DNA of 64,000 nt, from NCBI GenBank assembly GCA_964570625.1, contig CAZMYW010000007.1:1-64000 (forward strand), written 5' to 3'. Both the position numbers and the translations under genes were made by a program. The notes beneath the pieces were generated by a model that was not told where the DNA came from, made no database searches, and saw only the letters and a program-made list of their open reading frames with translations. The DNA comes from JBFLXB01 sp964570625 (GTDB lineage Bacteria > Nitrospirota > Nitrospiria > 2-01-FULL-66-17). This document shows positions 42,867-51,485 of this stretch, piece by piece (position 1 is the first letter of the stretch; each line of letters starts with the position of its first letter).

Positions 42867-43199
42867 ATGAACTACTACGAGTCCAAGGACCTCGGGCGTT
42901 TCGGGGAGGTGGGGAAATTTTCCGGCGACCTCATGAAGAAGTTTTTCGAGTACTACAACGAGGCAACCGGGAAAGGCGGCGCGTTGACCAAACGCGAAAA
43001 GGCGCTGATCGCATTGGCCATCTCGCACGTCAAACAATGCCCGTACTGCATCGATGCGTACACCACGCAGTGCCTGGAAGCAGGGTCCAACCCGGAGGAA
43101 ATGACCGAGGCCGTACACGTCGCGGCCGCGATGGAAGCCGGCATGACGCTCGTGCACGTGGTTCAAATGCACAACGGCCTTGAGCGACAGGGAGGATAG
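42867..43199 (+). CDS. AhpD/carboxymuconolactone-decarboxylase-like protein of the arsenosugar cluster
   Basis: 110 residues, all-helical. The redox motif CPYCIDAYTTQCLEAG is the CxxC-plus-His alkylhydroperoxidase-D signature, in a segment HVKQCPYC typical of the peroxidase-like protein that accompanies ArsS. ATG 42867 with AGGAGGAG nine bases upstream. It ends 5 bp before arsS, so the pair is co-translated. Confidence 0.85.
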   Translation: MNYYESKDLGRFGEVGKFSGDLMKKFFEYYNEATGKGGALTKREKALIALAISHVKQCPYCIDAYTTQCLEAGSNPEEMTEAVHVAAAMEAGMTLVHVVQMHNGLERQGG

Positions 43200-43204
43200 G
43201 CCCC

Positions 43205-44197
43205 ATGCCCACCGAGGCCCGGTATTCGTTTGAACGCGCGTTGGAACAACGCGACCTTGATCTCCCGCCCCTCGCAATCGACACGCTCCAGGTGAACACC
43301 GGGAAATTCTGCAACCAAGCCTGCCACCATTGCCACGTGGACGCGTCGCCGTATCGCACCGAGGAAATGGACCGCCGTACCGCGGATCAGTGTTTGATCA
43401 TCCTCAGAGCGCACGCGTCCATCACCACGCTCGACATCACCGGCGGCGCGCCGGAGCTCAATCCTCACTTCGAATATCTGGTGACGGAAGGCCGGACCCT
43501 GGGCAAACACGTGATGGTTCGCCACAACCTGACCGTGACGCTGGACGGCAATCCCAGGACCCAAGAATCCAAGGAACATCTCCCGGAATTCTTCGCCGCC
43601 CATCAGGTCGAAGTTGTCTCGTCGCTGCCCTACTACCAGGAATACTTCACCGACAAACAGCGAGGAAAAGGCGTGTTCGCCAAAAGCATCGACAGCCTCC
43701 AGCGGCTCAATGCCATGGGCTACGGTCGAGACGGCACATCCCTGGTTCTGAACCTCGTCTACAATCCCGTGGGCGCGTTTCTTCCGGCCGAGCAATCCGG
43801 CATCGAAGCGGACTTCAAGCGCCATCTCGCCCGGCAGTTCGGAGTCGTCTTCAACAAGCTGTACACCATCACCAACATGCCGATCCATCGCTTTCGGGGA
43901 CAACTGGAGCGGCTGGGCGCGTACGACGAGTACATGACGAAGTTGGTCAATACGTTCAATCCCACGGCAGCCGAAGGTGTGATGTGTCGGTCGCTCATCA
44001 GCGTCGGTTACGATGGGAAGCTGTATGATTGCGATTTCAACCAGATGTTGGAGATGCAGATCGAGGACAACGAGCCTATGACCGTCTTCAACTTCGATGT
44101 CGAGAAGCTCCGGCACCGCCGCATTCGGTTCGCCTCCCATTGCTTCGGCTGCACCGCGGGCGCGGGCAGCAGTTGCGGGGGCGCCACGGCCTCATAA
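43205..44197 (+). CDS. arsS: Arsenosugar biosynthesis radical SAM protein ArsS-like
   Basis: 330 residues. The radical-SAM cluster motif is CNQACHHC (CxxxCxxC) within NTGKFCNQACHHCHVDASP, followed by LDITGGAPELNPHF. A second set of cysteines lies in VMCRSLISVGYDGKLYDCDF and the C-terminal CFGCTAGAGSSCGG, as in SPASM-type auxiliary cluster domains. ArsS joins a deoxyadenosyl group to dimethylarsenite to form arsenosugar precursors. The arsM methyltransferase usually found beside it is not in this window. Confidence 0.88.
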   Translation: MPTEARYSFERALEQRDLDLPPLAIDTLQVNTGKFCNQACHHCHVDASPYRTEEMDRRTADQCLIILRAHASITTLDITGGAPELNPHFEYLVTEGRTLGKHVMVRHNLTVTLDGNPRTQESKEHLPEFFAAHQVEVVSSLPYYQEYFTDKQRGKGVFAKSIDSLQRLNAMGYGRDGTSLVLNLVYNPVGAFLPAEQSGIEADFKRHLARQFGVVFNKLYTITNMPIHRFRGQLERLGAYDEYMTKLVNTFNPTAAEGVMCRSLISVGYDGKLYDCDFNQMLEMQIEDNEPMTVFNFDVEKLRHRRIRFASHCFGCTAGAGSSCGGATAS

Positions 44198-44209
44198 GGC
44201 ACTTCCTCC

Positions 44210-44758
44210 TTGGGAAAGATTCACGAACAGATCGACGAGCAACTCGCCGGCTGGATCAGGCAGCAGCGGATCTTCTTCGTCGCCACCGCGCCCTTGGGGC
44301 CAACCGGCCACGTCAACTGTTCCCCCAAAGGCGGCGACGCGTTCCGCGTCCTCGACCCCACCACCGTGGTGTATCAAGACCTCACGGGTAGCGGCGTGGA
44401 GACGATCGCCCATCTTCAAGAGAACGGGCGTATCGTCATCATGTTCTGCGGGTTCGACGGACCGCCGAAGATCGTGCGCTTGTACGGCCGGGGTGAAAGC
44501 ATCTCGCCGGAACATCCCGAGTTCCCGTCGCTCCTCGCGCGTTTTCCCGAACACCCGGGAACGCGCGCGTTCATCAAGATCAACGTGACTCGAGTCGCCG
44601 ACTCCTGCGGCTTCGGGGTCCCCCTCTTCGACTATCGCGCCGACCGCGACGCGCTCCATCAATGGGCGGAGTCCAAGGGACCAGCCAAGTTGACGGACTA
44701 TCGTCGAGAAAAGAACACCCGCAGCATCGACAACCTGCCGGGGCTGGAGCATGGCTAA
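44210..44758 (+). CDS. Pyridoxamine-5'-phosphate-oxidase-fold flavoprotein
   Basis: 182 residues with the split-barrel FMN-binding fold: FFVATAPLGPTGHVNCSPKGG at the N terminus and VETIAHLQENGRIVIMFCGF. This subgroup usually binds FMN or F420 and is not the vitamin B6 enzyme. A TTG start at 44210 follows CTTCCTCC and not a good Shine-Dalgarno; no ATG is available nearby. It is 12 bp downstream of arsS, in the same direction. Confidence 0.78.
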   Translation: MGKIHEQIDEQLAGWIRQQRIFFVATAPLGPTGHVNCSPKGGDAFRVLDPTTVVYQDLTGSGVETIAHLQENGRIVIMFCGFDGPPKIVRLYGRGESISPEHPEFPSLLARFPEHPGTRAFIKINVTRVADSCGFGVPLFDYRADRDALHQWAESKGPAKLTDYRREKNTRSIDNLPGLEHG

Positions 44759-44782
44759 ACTGGACTAGCGCACCGACCCGAT

Positions 44783-45430
44783 ATGGTGCTGGAACCCGAC
44801 GTCACGTTGACGGACTACGGCCTGGCCGTGGAATGCGCGGTGCTGACCACGTGGATCGTCAGGCTGAACACATCGGACCGATGGTTGCGCGGCTGGGCGG
44901 CGGCATTTTTCGCGACGATCGGTTCGGCGGCGCTGACCGGTGGGACCGTGCACGGGTTCTTCCCGGACGAGCACTCACTCGGCTTCCGCCTGTTATGGCC
45001 GCTGACCCTCGTGGCGATCGGCGGCACCGCAGTGTCGGCGTGGGCCATCGGAGCCCGGCTGGTCCTGGACGAGCGCGCGGCGCGGACGCTCGTCAGGATC
45101 GCCGCAGCCGCGTTCGCGGTCTACACAGCGGTCGTATTGTTCGTGACCCAGACCTTTGCCGTCGCGATCGTTCACTATGCGCCATCCGCGCTGTTCCTCC
45201 TCAGCGCGTTGATGATCCGATACGTGGGGAGACGAACGTTCGGCTCGGGGCTGGGAGCCGCGGCGGTGGCGCTCATGCTGGTCGCCGCGTCGGTGCAGTA
45301 CCTCGGCGTCGCGGTGCACCCCGTGTATTTCAACCACAACGCGTTGTATCACGCGCTGCAGGGCGTCGCGTTAATCCTGTTCTACCTCGCAACCAAGTCG
45401 CTTCTCGACTCACCGAGCCACGGAGGGTGA
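44783..45430 (+). CDS. Polytopic membrane protein (DUF6962-like)
   Basis: 215 residues, about six to seven helices. Histidines are spaced along the helices (GGTVHGFFPDEHS, IVHYAPS, VHPVYFNHNALYH), the pattern seen in membrane proteins related to ceramidase-like or heme-binding folds. I recognise it only as like a family of unknown function. It is 24 bp after the flavoprotein and 1 bp before the FAD oxidase, so it is part of the same operon. Confidence 0.55.
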   Translation: MVLEPDVTLTDYGLAVECAVLTTWIVRLNTSDRWLRGWAAAFFATIGSAALTGGTVHGFFPDEHSLGFRLLWPLTLVAIGGTAVSAWAIGARLVLDERAARTLVRIAAAAFAVYTAVVLFVTQTFAVAIVHYAPSALFLLSALMIRYVGRRTFGSGLGAAAVALMLVAASVQYLGVAVHPVYFNHNALYHALQGVALILFYLATKSLLDSPSHGG

Positions 45431-45431
45431 C

Positions 45432-46970
45432 ATGCTTACACGACGGACGTTCCTGACGACCCTGGCCAGTAGCGGCGCCGGGGTTGCGCTCCTGCCGGCC
45501 GGCTGTGCGTGGATCGTCCGATCAGACACCGGCGTGTTGGTCAACGACATCCACGCGCAGCTCAACCCCACACGTGTCGCGCGGGTAGTTCCGGTTAATT
45601 CGGTCTCCGCGCTTCAAGCCGCCTTGGGCGCGGCCCGCCGCGACGGCAAGGCCGTCAGCGTCGCGGGCGGGCGACACGCCATGGGCGGGCAACAATTCGG
45701 GACCGATACCGTGCTGATCGACACGCGGCCCATGAATCGGGTCCTGGATCTGGATGCGACGCGCGGCGTGGTGGAAGTCGAGGCCGGCATTCAATGGCCC
45801 GAACTGATCAACGGGTTGATCGCGCTCCAAGCCGGCGACGCGAAACCATGGGGCATCATCCAGAAACAGACGGGCGCCGACCGCCTGACGATCGGCGGAG
45901 CCTTGGGCTCCAATATCCACGGCCGGGGACTCCGGTTCCGTCCGATGATCGGAGACGTGGAATCGTTCGATCTCGTGGACGCGGAGGGCCAGGTCCTGAC
46001 GTGCAGCCGCACCGAAAACGCCGCGTTGTTCCGTTTGGCCGTCGGCGGGTACGGCAACTTCGGAGTCATCGCGCGAGTCCGCCTGCGCCTGATGCCCCGC
46101 ACCAAACTCGAACGCGTGGTGGAAGTCATTGACGTGGACGAATTGATGCCCGCGGTGGATCGGCGTATCGCCGACGGTTTCCTCTTCGGCGACTGTCAGT
46201 TTTCGATCGACACCCCGTCCGACACGTTCCTGAAGACCGGCGTGTTCTCCTGCTACCGGCCGCTACCGGACGACACCGCGATGCCCGAGATGGAAAAGGA
46301 ACTCGCGCCGGATGATTGGCGGGAGCTGTACTACTTGGCCCATGCCGATACCAAGAAGGCGTTCGAGCGGTATTCATCGTACTACCTGACGACCTCCGGC
46401 CAACGGTACTGGTCGGACACCCACCAGCTCAGTGTGTACATCGACGACTACCACACAGCGGTGGATCGGCGCCTCGGGGCGGTCGCGAGAGGCACGGAGA
46501 TGATCACGGAAGTCTATGTTCCGCGTCCCCAACTGGCAGCCTTTCTTGCGTCGCTGCGCGAGGACTTCCGCCAACACGGCGTTCAGGTGATCTACGGCAC
46601 CATCCGGCTGATCGAACCCGACCAGGAGTCGTTTTTGGCGTGGGCGAGTAAACCCTGGGCCTGCATCGTAATGAACCTGCACATCACCCACACACCGGAC
46701 GGCGTGGCGCAGGCAGAGGCGAACTTCCGGCGGATCATCGACCGCGCGGTCGAGCAAGGCGGGACGTATTTCCTCACCTACCACCGGTGGGCCACCCGCG
46801 AGCAGGTCGAGGCCTGTTATCCGCAAATGGCCGAATTCCTGACGCTCAAACAGCAATACGACCCCGGCGAGTTGTTTCAGAGCGACTGGTACCGACACTA
46901 CCGCGCGATGTTCGCCGACCGCCTGTCCCAGCGCAGGATGTTTCCAGCGGCGTCAATGGCCGAGCGCTGA
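45432..46970 (+). CDS. Exported FAD-linked oxidase (VAO/PCMH family)
   Basis: 512 residues. The N terminus MLTRRTFLTTLASSGAGVAL looks like a Tat signal and is followed by AGCAW, a possible lipobox. The FAD_binding_4 domain has AVSVAGGRHAMGGQQFG and GGALGSNIHGRG, and the C-terminal half resembles aldonolactone/sugar oxidases. It would oxidise an alcohol or lactone in the periplasm. Last gene of the rightward arsenosugar-type operon; a link to sugar chemistry is tempting but unproven. Confidence 0.78.
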   Translation: MLTRRTFLTTLASSGAGVALLPAGCAWIVRSDTGVLVNDIHAQLNPTRVARVVPVNSVSALQAALGAARRDGKAVSVAGGRHAMGGQQFGTDTVLIDTRPMNRVLDLDATRGVVEVEAGIQWPELINGLIALQAGDAKPWGIIQKQTGADRLTIGGALGSNIHGRGLRFRPMIGDVESFDLVDAEGQVLTCSRTENAALFRLAVGGYGNFGVIARVRLRLMPRTKLERVVEVIDVDELMPAVDRRIADGFLFGDCQFSIDTPSDTFLKTGVFSCYRPLPDDTAMPEMEKELAPDDWRELYYLAHADTKKAFERYSSYYLTTSGQRYWSDTHQLSVYIDDYHTAVDRRLGAVARGTEMITEVYVPRPQLAAFLASLREDFRQHGVQVIYGTIRLIEPDQESFLAWASKPWACIVMNLHITHTPDGVAQAEANFRRIIDRAVEQGGTYFLTYHRWATREQVEACYPQMAEFLTLKQQYDPGELFQSDWYRHYRAMFADRLSQRRMFPAASMAER

Positions 46971-46997
46971 CCGTTTCTCTGGCAACTGAGTGCCCGG

Positions 46998-47546
46998 CTA
47001 GAGTCGGTCGATGCGTTTTCGCGTTCTCCGATCGGCCTTCGACAGCCGACGCGGATTGCCGCGTTTGACGTCCCGACCACTCGATCCCTCGTCGTCACCG
47101 TCCCCATCCTTATCCGTCTCGGATCTCGGATCGCTGAGGGTCAAACCTTCGCCGGCCAACGCGTTCCCTAACTTCGAGTCGAAGGCCTGCGCGCCCAAGA
47201 CGACGCATCGGTACGATTCACACGCGTCGCGCACTTCTCGGTCCGACGACACGATCGTGCCCTTCTCGCGGAGTCGTTGCGCCAGGTGGATCATCACGTC
47301 GTCGGCCCGCTCGTGTTCCGCGAAGAGCACACGCACTCCCACCGAATACCGCGCCACGCCGGACGCCCCGCCCACCGCGGTCGCAAGGCCGGGAGGGAAG
47401 CCGTCGAACACCACCGTGATCGCGTGGCCCTTCTGACGCGCATACCGAGCCAGTTCCGCGACGAACGCATCGCGCTTGGCCGCCACGTCGCCATGCAGGC
47501 CGCCGCGGCTGCCGATCACGTTGTACCCGTCGATGACGATCTCCAT
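46998..47546 (-). CDS. NYN-domain (YacP/Rae1-like) ribonuclease-type protein
   Basis: 182 residues. MEIVIDGYNVIGSRGGL begins the NYN nuclease domain, with the acidic residues Asp6 and Asn9, and further acidic positions at ITVVFDGFPP, RADDVMI and VSSDREVRDA, giving the PIN-like active site. The C-terminal 45 residues are charged (SDPRSETDKDGDGDDEG and a basic end), probably an RNA-binding tail. ATG 47546 is chosen as the domain start. Convergent with the FAD oxidase, divergent from the methyltransferase. Confidence 0.8.
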   Translation of the reverse strand: MEIVIDGYNVIGSRGGLHGDVAAKRDAFVAELARYARQKGHAITVVFDGFPPGLATAVGGASGVARYSVGVRVLFAEHERADDVMIHLAQRLREKGTIVSSDREVRDACESYRCVVLGAQAFDSKLGNALAGEGLTLSDPRSETDKDGDGDDEGSSGRDVKRGNPRRLSKADRRTRKRIDRL

Positions 47547-47616
47547 ACTGGTTCCGTTGATTGGCGGTGAGATCTCATGGTACAGAAGCGCCACCAGTCC
47601 TGTCACGGAGGTTCAC

Positions 47617-48309
47617 ATGCCCAAACGTCCGCTCAATCCGATTCGCACACCGCGCGGAACCATCGAGCCGGTCCACCCCAAGATCTTCGAGTACCTCACA
47701 AGTCTCCATCGACATCACGACGAACCGGTGATCCTTGAAATGGAGGCCGAGGGCAAGTCCCGCGGGTTCCCCATCGTCGGTCGCGTGGTGGGCGCGTTTC
47801 TGGAGGTGATGGCGTTGAGTGTGGGGGCGCGGCGGATCTTCGAGTTCGGCAGCGGGTACGGCTACTCTGCCTACTGGTTTTCACGCGCAGTCGGACCGAG
47901 CGGACGGGTGATCTGCACCGACGGAAAGGCGGAGAACGCCCGAAAAGCCCGCGCATATCTGGACCGCGTGGGCTGCTGGGAGCAGATCGACTTCCATGTG
48001 GGCTGGGCGCAGGACGTCTTCCGCGCGACCGAAGGCCCCTTCGACGTCATCTACAACGACGTGGACAAAGACGCCTACCCCGAGGTCTGGCGCCTGGCAC
48101 GCGAGCGCGTGCGGCCCGGCGGCCTCTACATCGCGGACAACACGCTCTGGTCCGGCCGCGTGGTGCAACAGAGAGTTGTGGACGATGTGGCGCCCGGCTG
48201 GACCGAGGCGATCAAAGAGCACAACCGCCTGATCGCCGATGATCCTGAGTACGACTGTTTCCTCAACCCAATCCGAGACGGGGTGATCGTCGCGAGGCGA
48301 CGAACCTGA
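47617..48309 (+). CDS. Catechol-O-methyltransferase-like SAM-dependent methyltransferase
   Basis: 230 residues, class I methyltransferase of the O-methyltransferase type 3 family. The SAM motif is IFEFGSGYGYSAYWFS, followed by VICTDGKAENARKA, and the metal-binding region is FDVIYNDVDKDAYPEV and GGLYIADNTLWSGRV. ATG 47617 follows CGGAGG. It stands alone, ending 45 bp before repeat copy 6. Substrate unknown. Confidence 0.85.
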   Translation: MPKRPLNPIRTPRGTIEPVHPKIFEYLTSLHRHHDEPVILEMEAEGKSRGFPIVGRVVGAFLEVMALSVGARRIFEFGSGYGYSAYWFSRAVGPSGRVICTDGKAENARKARAYLDRVGCWEQIDFHVGWAQDVFRATEGPFDVIYNDVDKDAYPEVWRLARERVRPGGLYIADNTLWSGRVVQQRVVDDVAPGWTEAIKEHNRLIADDPEYDCFLNPIRDGVIVARRRT

Positions 48310-48353
48310 GCCCAATCAGCGAGGCCGACGCGGTCTGGATTCTCGCCCGTGTC

Positions 48354-48521
48354 AGCCCGTTCAGCAACGGGCCAGATGCCCCCTTCGGGGACTTCCAGCA
48401 TTCGATTTTTTGAAGGTGGGTCGCCAGGCAGCCGCGAGCACCGGAGCGGAGCGTACTAAGTGCGTACGTGAGCACCGGACGCGCAGCGGCAACGCCGTAG
48501 ATGGCCCTTGCTTAACGGGCT
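48354..48521. repeat. Stop-adjacent palindromic repeat, copy 6, long form
   Basis: 168 bp in the convergent gap between the methyltransferase and the ExoD-like gene. Arms AGCCCGTTCAGCAA (48354-48367) and TTGCTTAACGGGCT (48508-48521) pair with one mismatch. Centre CGTAC-taagtgc-GTACG. Between the left arm and the core it has a module of about 49 bases starting CCCCCTTCGGGG that is shared only with copy 7. The right end is 4 bp from the stop of the ExoD-like gene. Confidence 0.9.
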
Positions 48522-48525
48522 CCCT

Positions 48526-49152
48526 CTAGAAAACGCCCATCCGAGTTAAGCCCGCCTCTCCGAGCATCCACAGCGCGATCAGATACGTCCACGCCGCTCC
48601 GGCCATCAGATACCCCAGGACAATCACCGCGCCGTCTTCCTCCATCATACCCAGCGCCAACAGCATGATCGACCAGGCCGGAATCGTATTCGAGAACGGG
48701 ATCGGCAGCGGGAGCATGAGGAGGAACGCGCTGGATGCAATGGCCAATCCGTTCAACGCGTTGAAGCTCCACCAACTCTTCACGAATCGGAGTCTCGGAT
48801 GGATCACCTTTTCGAGACGTTTGGCGACGGCGGAGGTCATGGTCACGATCTTGTGCAACGTCTCGTACGAGATCTCGCGTCGCATCAGCCAGTCCGGCAG
48901 CCACGGCCGCTGCCGCAACGCGATGCGGAACCCGAAGAACATCAGCGCGAGGCCAAACGGTGTGGACAGTCCCGGCAACGGAATCGGCTGACAAAACGGC
49001 AGGACCAGAATGATGACCAGGACGTCAAACCCCCGGCCGCGCAACACTTCCACGATCTGGCGGAGCGACAGCGCCTTCCCCGCGGCGCAGCCCAGAATCG
49101 CCCGCAGGTCGTCGGACAGTCGGGTAGGGTGCTGATCCGTTTCTTGGGTCAC
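48526..49152 (-). CDS. ExoD-like membrane protein
   Basis: About 208 residues. The ExoD-family helical segments are visible: LVIILVLPFCQPIPLPGLST, FGLALMFFGFRIALRQRPWLP and LALGMMEEDGAVIVLGY. ExoD proteins are linked to exopolysaccharide synthesis; the mechanism is unclear. The start is uncertain: the frame is open into the FKBP gene; I take GTG 49152 since upstream codons overlap that gene, although no ribosome-binding site precedes it. Confidence 0.75.
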   Translation of the reverse strand: MTQETDQHPTRLSDDLRAILGCAAGKALSLRQIVEVLRGRGFDVLVIILVLPFCQPIPLPGLSTPFGLALMFFGFRIALRQRPWLPDWLMRREISYETLHKIVTMTSAVAKRLEKVIHPRLRFVKSWWSFNALNGLAIASSAFLLMLPLPIPFSNTIPAWSIMLLALGMMEEDGAVIVLGYLMAGAAWTYLIALWMLGEAGLTRMGVF

Positions 49153-49184
49153 GGACGCGGGACGCGACTGGATATTCGCGTGGA

Positions 49185-49883
49185 TTACTTCTTGATTTCG
49201 AGCAATTCCACCTCGAAGATCAAGGTGGAATTCGGACCGATGATATTCCCGGCGCCCTGTTGACCGTATGCCAAGTCGGAGGGAATAAACAACTGCCATT
49301 TGGACCCGACCGGCATGAGTTGAAGCGCCTCGGTCCAGCCCTTGATCACCTGACCCACCGGGAATTCGGCGGGCTGGCCCCGTTTGATGGAACTGTCGAA
49401 CTCCGTCCCGTCGATCAACGTCCCCTGGTAGTGGGTCGAGACCGTGTCGGTGGCCTTTGGCTTGGCGCCCTTCCCTTCCTTGAGCACCTTGTACTCCAGT
49501 CCGCTGGGCAGCGTCACCACGCCCTTCTCTTTTTTGTTCTTGGCGAGAAACGCCTCGCCCTTTTTCTTGTTCTCTTCGGCGGCTTGCTGAGTCGCGGCGG
49601 CCATCTTGGTACGCATCTGCTGTTGGAAGTCCGTCAACACCTTTTGCAACTCCTCTTCAGACATGGCCGGTTTGGCGCCGGACAATCCGTCTGTCGCGCC
49701 GGCCGTAAACGCCTTGGAATCCAATTCGACCGACCCGCGGGGAAACCGCTTCCCGTAGTCGAACCCGAGGGTGTAACTGAGCTTTTCCTGGTCGGTCTTG
49801 AGCGACGGCTTGCTCTGCGCATGGGCCACGCCCGACAACATTCCGACGATCACCGCCACCGTCGCTGCACCTCGCATTCTCAT
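49185..49883 (-). CDS. FKBP-type peptidyl-prolyl isomerase, exported (Mip/FkpA-like)
   Basis: 232 residues. A signal peptide ending GVAHAQ (about 22), an N-terminal dimerisation helix domain (KLSYTLGFDYGKRF, then a long Glu/Gln/Lys helix), and a C-terminal FKBP domain with VSTHYQGTLIDGTEFDSS and IPSDLAYGQQGAGNIIGPN. It folds periplasmic and outer-membrane proteins. ATG 49883 has AAAGGAG upstream. The same frame stays open for another 107 codons to 50204; I regard this as non-coding because the signal peptide begins at 49883. Confidence 0.92.
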   Translation of the reverse strand: MRMRGAATVAVIVGMLSGVAHAQSKPSLKTDQEKLSYTLGFDYGKRFPRGSVELDSKAFTAGATDGLSGAKPAMSEEELQKVLTDFQQQMRTKMAAATQQAAEENKKKGEAFLAKNKKEKGVVTLPSGLEYKVLKEGKGAKPKATDTVSTHYQGTLIDGTEFDSSIKRGQPAEFPVGQVIKGWTEALQLMPVGSKWQLFIPSDLAYGQQGAGNIIGPNSTLIFEVELLEIKK

Positions 49884-49955
49884 CCGATCTCCTTTCGTGC
49901 CATTCGTCTCCCCGCGTCTACTTGATGGCGCACGCCGCGCCGGACAAACGCCCAC

Positions 49956-49984
49956 ACAATACGCTGAGACCGTGCGGACTTCAA
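49956..49984 (-). promoter_or_regulatory. Promoter of the FKBP gene
   Basis: Minus-strand TTGAAG (49984-49979), 17 bp, TATTGT (49961-49956), about 70 bases before ATG 49883. Confidence 0.55.
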
Positions 49985-50230
49985 GCACCTGATGAATGCG
50001 TCCCTTGGATACAAGCGGTCCGACCCGAGACCAATGACGTAAGGCTACAATTTCTCGACCACGGTACGCGCCAACGCGGGTCGGCAACGTACGCTCGCAC
50101 GCGGGATCCACGCGAGTTTGAAACGGCGCCTGGGACGTTTCCGGTGACGACACGCTTAAGAAGCCCAGGAAGGAAGCCAAGATCGGGATGGGGACCATCG
50201 CCACGCCCTCCGTGACGGGGAACGGGGATG

Positions 50231-50259
50231 AGTGTAGCTGATGCGAGGCGGTCGAGCAA
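50231..50259 (-). promoter_or_regulatory. Second leftward promoter downstream of rplI
   Basis: Minus-strand TTGCTC (50259-50254), 17 bp, TACACT (50236-50231). It could give an FKBP transcript with a 340-base leader or one encoding the unassigned in-frame extension. Confidence 0.45.
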
Positions 50260-50261
50260 TC

Positions 50262-50281
50262 GCGGCCACGGGATTGGCCGC
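50262..50281 (-). terminator. Stem-loop after rplI
   Basis: GCGGCC (50262-50267) pairs with GGCCGC (50276-50281), eight-base loop, 7 bases after the rplI stop in the leftward transcript. No T tract. Confidence 0.45.
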
Positions 50282-50288
50282 ACGCGCT

Positions 50289-50741
50289 CTACGTGGTTTC
50301 TTGTTTAACGACCGAGACCGCAACCTCGCCGGTAATTTCGGACGAGAGTTTGATCGAAACCGTAAACGTGCCAAGAGCCTTGATGGGCTTCTCGAGCACG
50401 ATCTTCCTCCTATCGACCACAAAGTCCTTGGCCGCCAGCGCCTCGGCGATGTCCTTACTCGTGACCGCGCCGAACAACTTGTCGTCTTCCCCCGCCTGCA
50501 TCGGGAACGTCAATGGGATCGACGCGAGTCGCTTAACCAGTTCCTCGGCGGCCACGCGCTCCTTCTTGCGCTTACCGTCAATGAGTCTCTTTTGGTGCTC
50601 CAACGCCCGCACGTTGCGATCAGTGGCCGGCGCCGCCATGTCGCGTGGCAGAAGGTAATTGCGGGCGTAGCCGTCTTTGACGGTCACCAGATCGCCCATC
50701 TTGCCCACGTGATCCACGTCTTCTCGCAGAATGATCTTCAT
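50289..50741 (-). CDS. rplI: 50S ribosomal protein L9
   Basis: 150 residues, normal length. The N-terminal rRNA-binding domain has MKIILREDVDHVGKMGDLV and VKDGYARNYLLPRDMA (the L9 signature), then the long connecting helix with EHQKRLIDGKRKKER and a C-terminal domain ending VSVVKQETT. It stands apart from the usual rpsF-rpsR partners, with its own promoter. Confidence 0.97.
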   Translation of the reverse strand: MKIILREDVDHVGKMGDLVTVKDGYARNYLLPRDMAAPATDRNVRALEHQKRLIDGKRKKERVAAEELVKRLASIPLTFPMQAGEDDKLFGAVTSKDIAEALAAKDFVVDRRKIVLEKPIKALGTFTVSIKLSSEITGEVAVSVVKQETT

Positions 50742-50776
50742 GACCTCAACTCCTACGCAGTTGAAACGAAGGTCGG

Positions 50777-50806
50777 ATCATATCGAAACCGCCAAAGGGA
50801 TGTCAA
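50777..50806 (-). promoter_or_regulatory. Promoter of rplI
   Basis: Minus-strand TTGACA (50806-50801), 18 bp, TATGAT (50782-50777), about 35 bases before the ATG. Confidence 0.75.
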
Positions 50807-50949
50807 CGTGCAGCGCGCCACAGAGTGGCGCGCCATCCGATATCGCCGCAGGCCTCTTCTCACGTGGCGAAGCAACGCGTCTTGCCATTGCCACGTAACG
50901 CGGTAGGCTTTCCCCGTTACGCAGGAATTCTTGATCAAGGAGGCCTCCC

Positions 50950-51369
50950 ATGAAATCACTCGCGCTCACCGTATTCGGATTACTGGTTTTGGCACCGGCG
51001 TTTGCCCAAGATGCCGCCCCGCCCCCGGCGGCCCCGGCATCCGGCAACGTCGCCCGCGCCATGTTCACCACCGGCGTGGCCGACCGGGAACCCGCGGACC
51101 AGATCACGTCGCTCAAAAACGACGTCCAGCAAGTCTACTTCTACACCGAGCTGACGGGCTTGGAAGGCCAGAGCGTCGCGCACAAGTGGGAACACGCCGG
51201 GGAGGTCAAGGCCGCGGTGACATTCGACGTGAAAGCCCCGCGCTGGCGCGTGTGGTCCAGCAAGACACTTGATCCGAGTTGGACCGGCGAGTGGACCGTG
51301 TCGGTCATGGACGCCTCCGGCGCCACGCTGGCGCAGGCGAAGCTGATGTACGAGACGGCGGGACAGTAA
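50950..51369 (+). CDS. Exported DUF2914 protein
   Basis: 139 residues. A signal peptide (MKSLALTVFGLLVLAPAFAQ) is followed by an Ala/Pro linker and a beta-rich domain with REPADQITSLKNDVQQVYFY, HKWEHAGEVKA and SWTGEWTVSVMDASG, the DUF2914 pattern. Function unknown in the family. AAGGAGG lies upstream of ATG 50950. Single gene, divergent from rplI. Confidence 0.82.
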   Translation: MKSLALTVFGLLVLAPAFAQDAAPPPAAPASGNVARAMFTTGVADREPADQITSLKNDVQQVYFYTELTGLEGQSVAHKWEHAGEVKAAVTFDVKAPRWRVWSSKTLDPSWTGEWTVSVMDASGATLAQAKLMYETAGQ

Positions 51370-51485
51370 CGCCAACCGGCCTCACCCTCAACGCGAATCA
51401 CTCCCTCCGGCACTCCGAAAGGAAGCGCGCGCTTGACCGCGTCCTCTCGCTTCCCGCCGGTATGGCTGAGCTGCTGGCGCTGTAG

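Larger units (their letters stand above)
49884..50288 (-). other. 405-bp gap between rplI and the FKBP gene
   Basis: It holds the rplI stem-loop (50262-50281), one leftward promoter near rplI (50231-50259) and one nearer the FKBP gene (49956-49984). Between them a frame in phase with the FKBP gene stays open, with an ATG near 50198 preceded by GGAGGG; its translation (MVPIPILASFLGFLSVSSPE onward) resembles nothing I know. I see no RNA gene. Confidence 0.45.
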
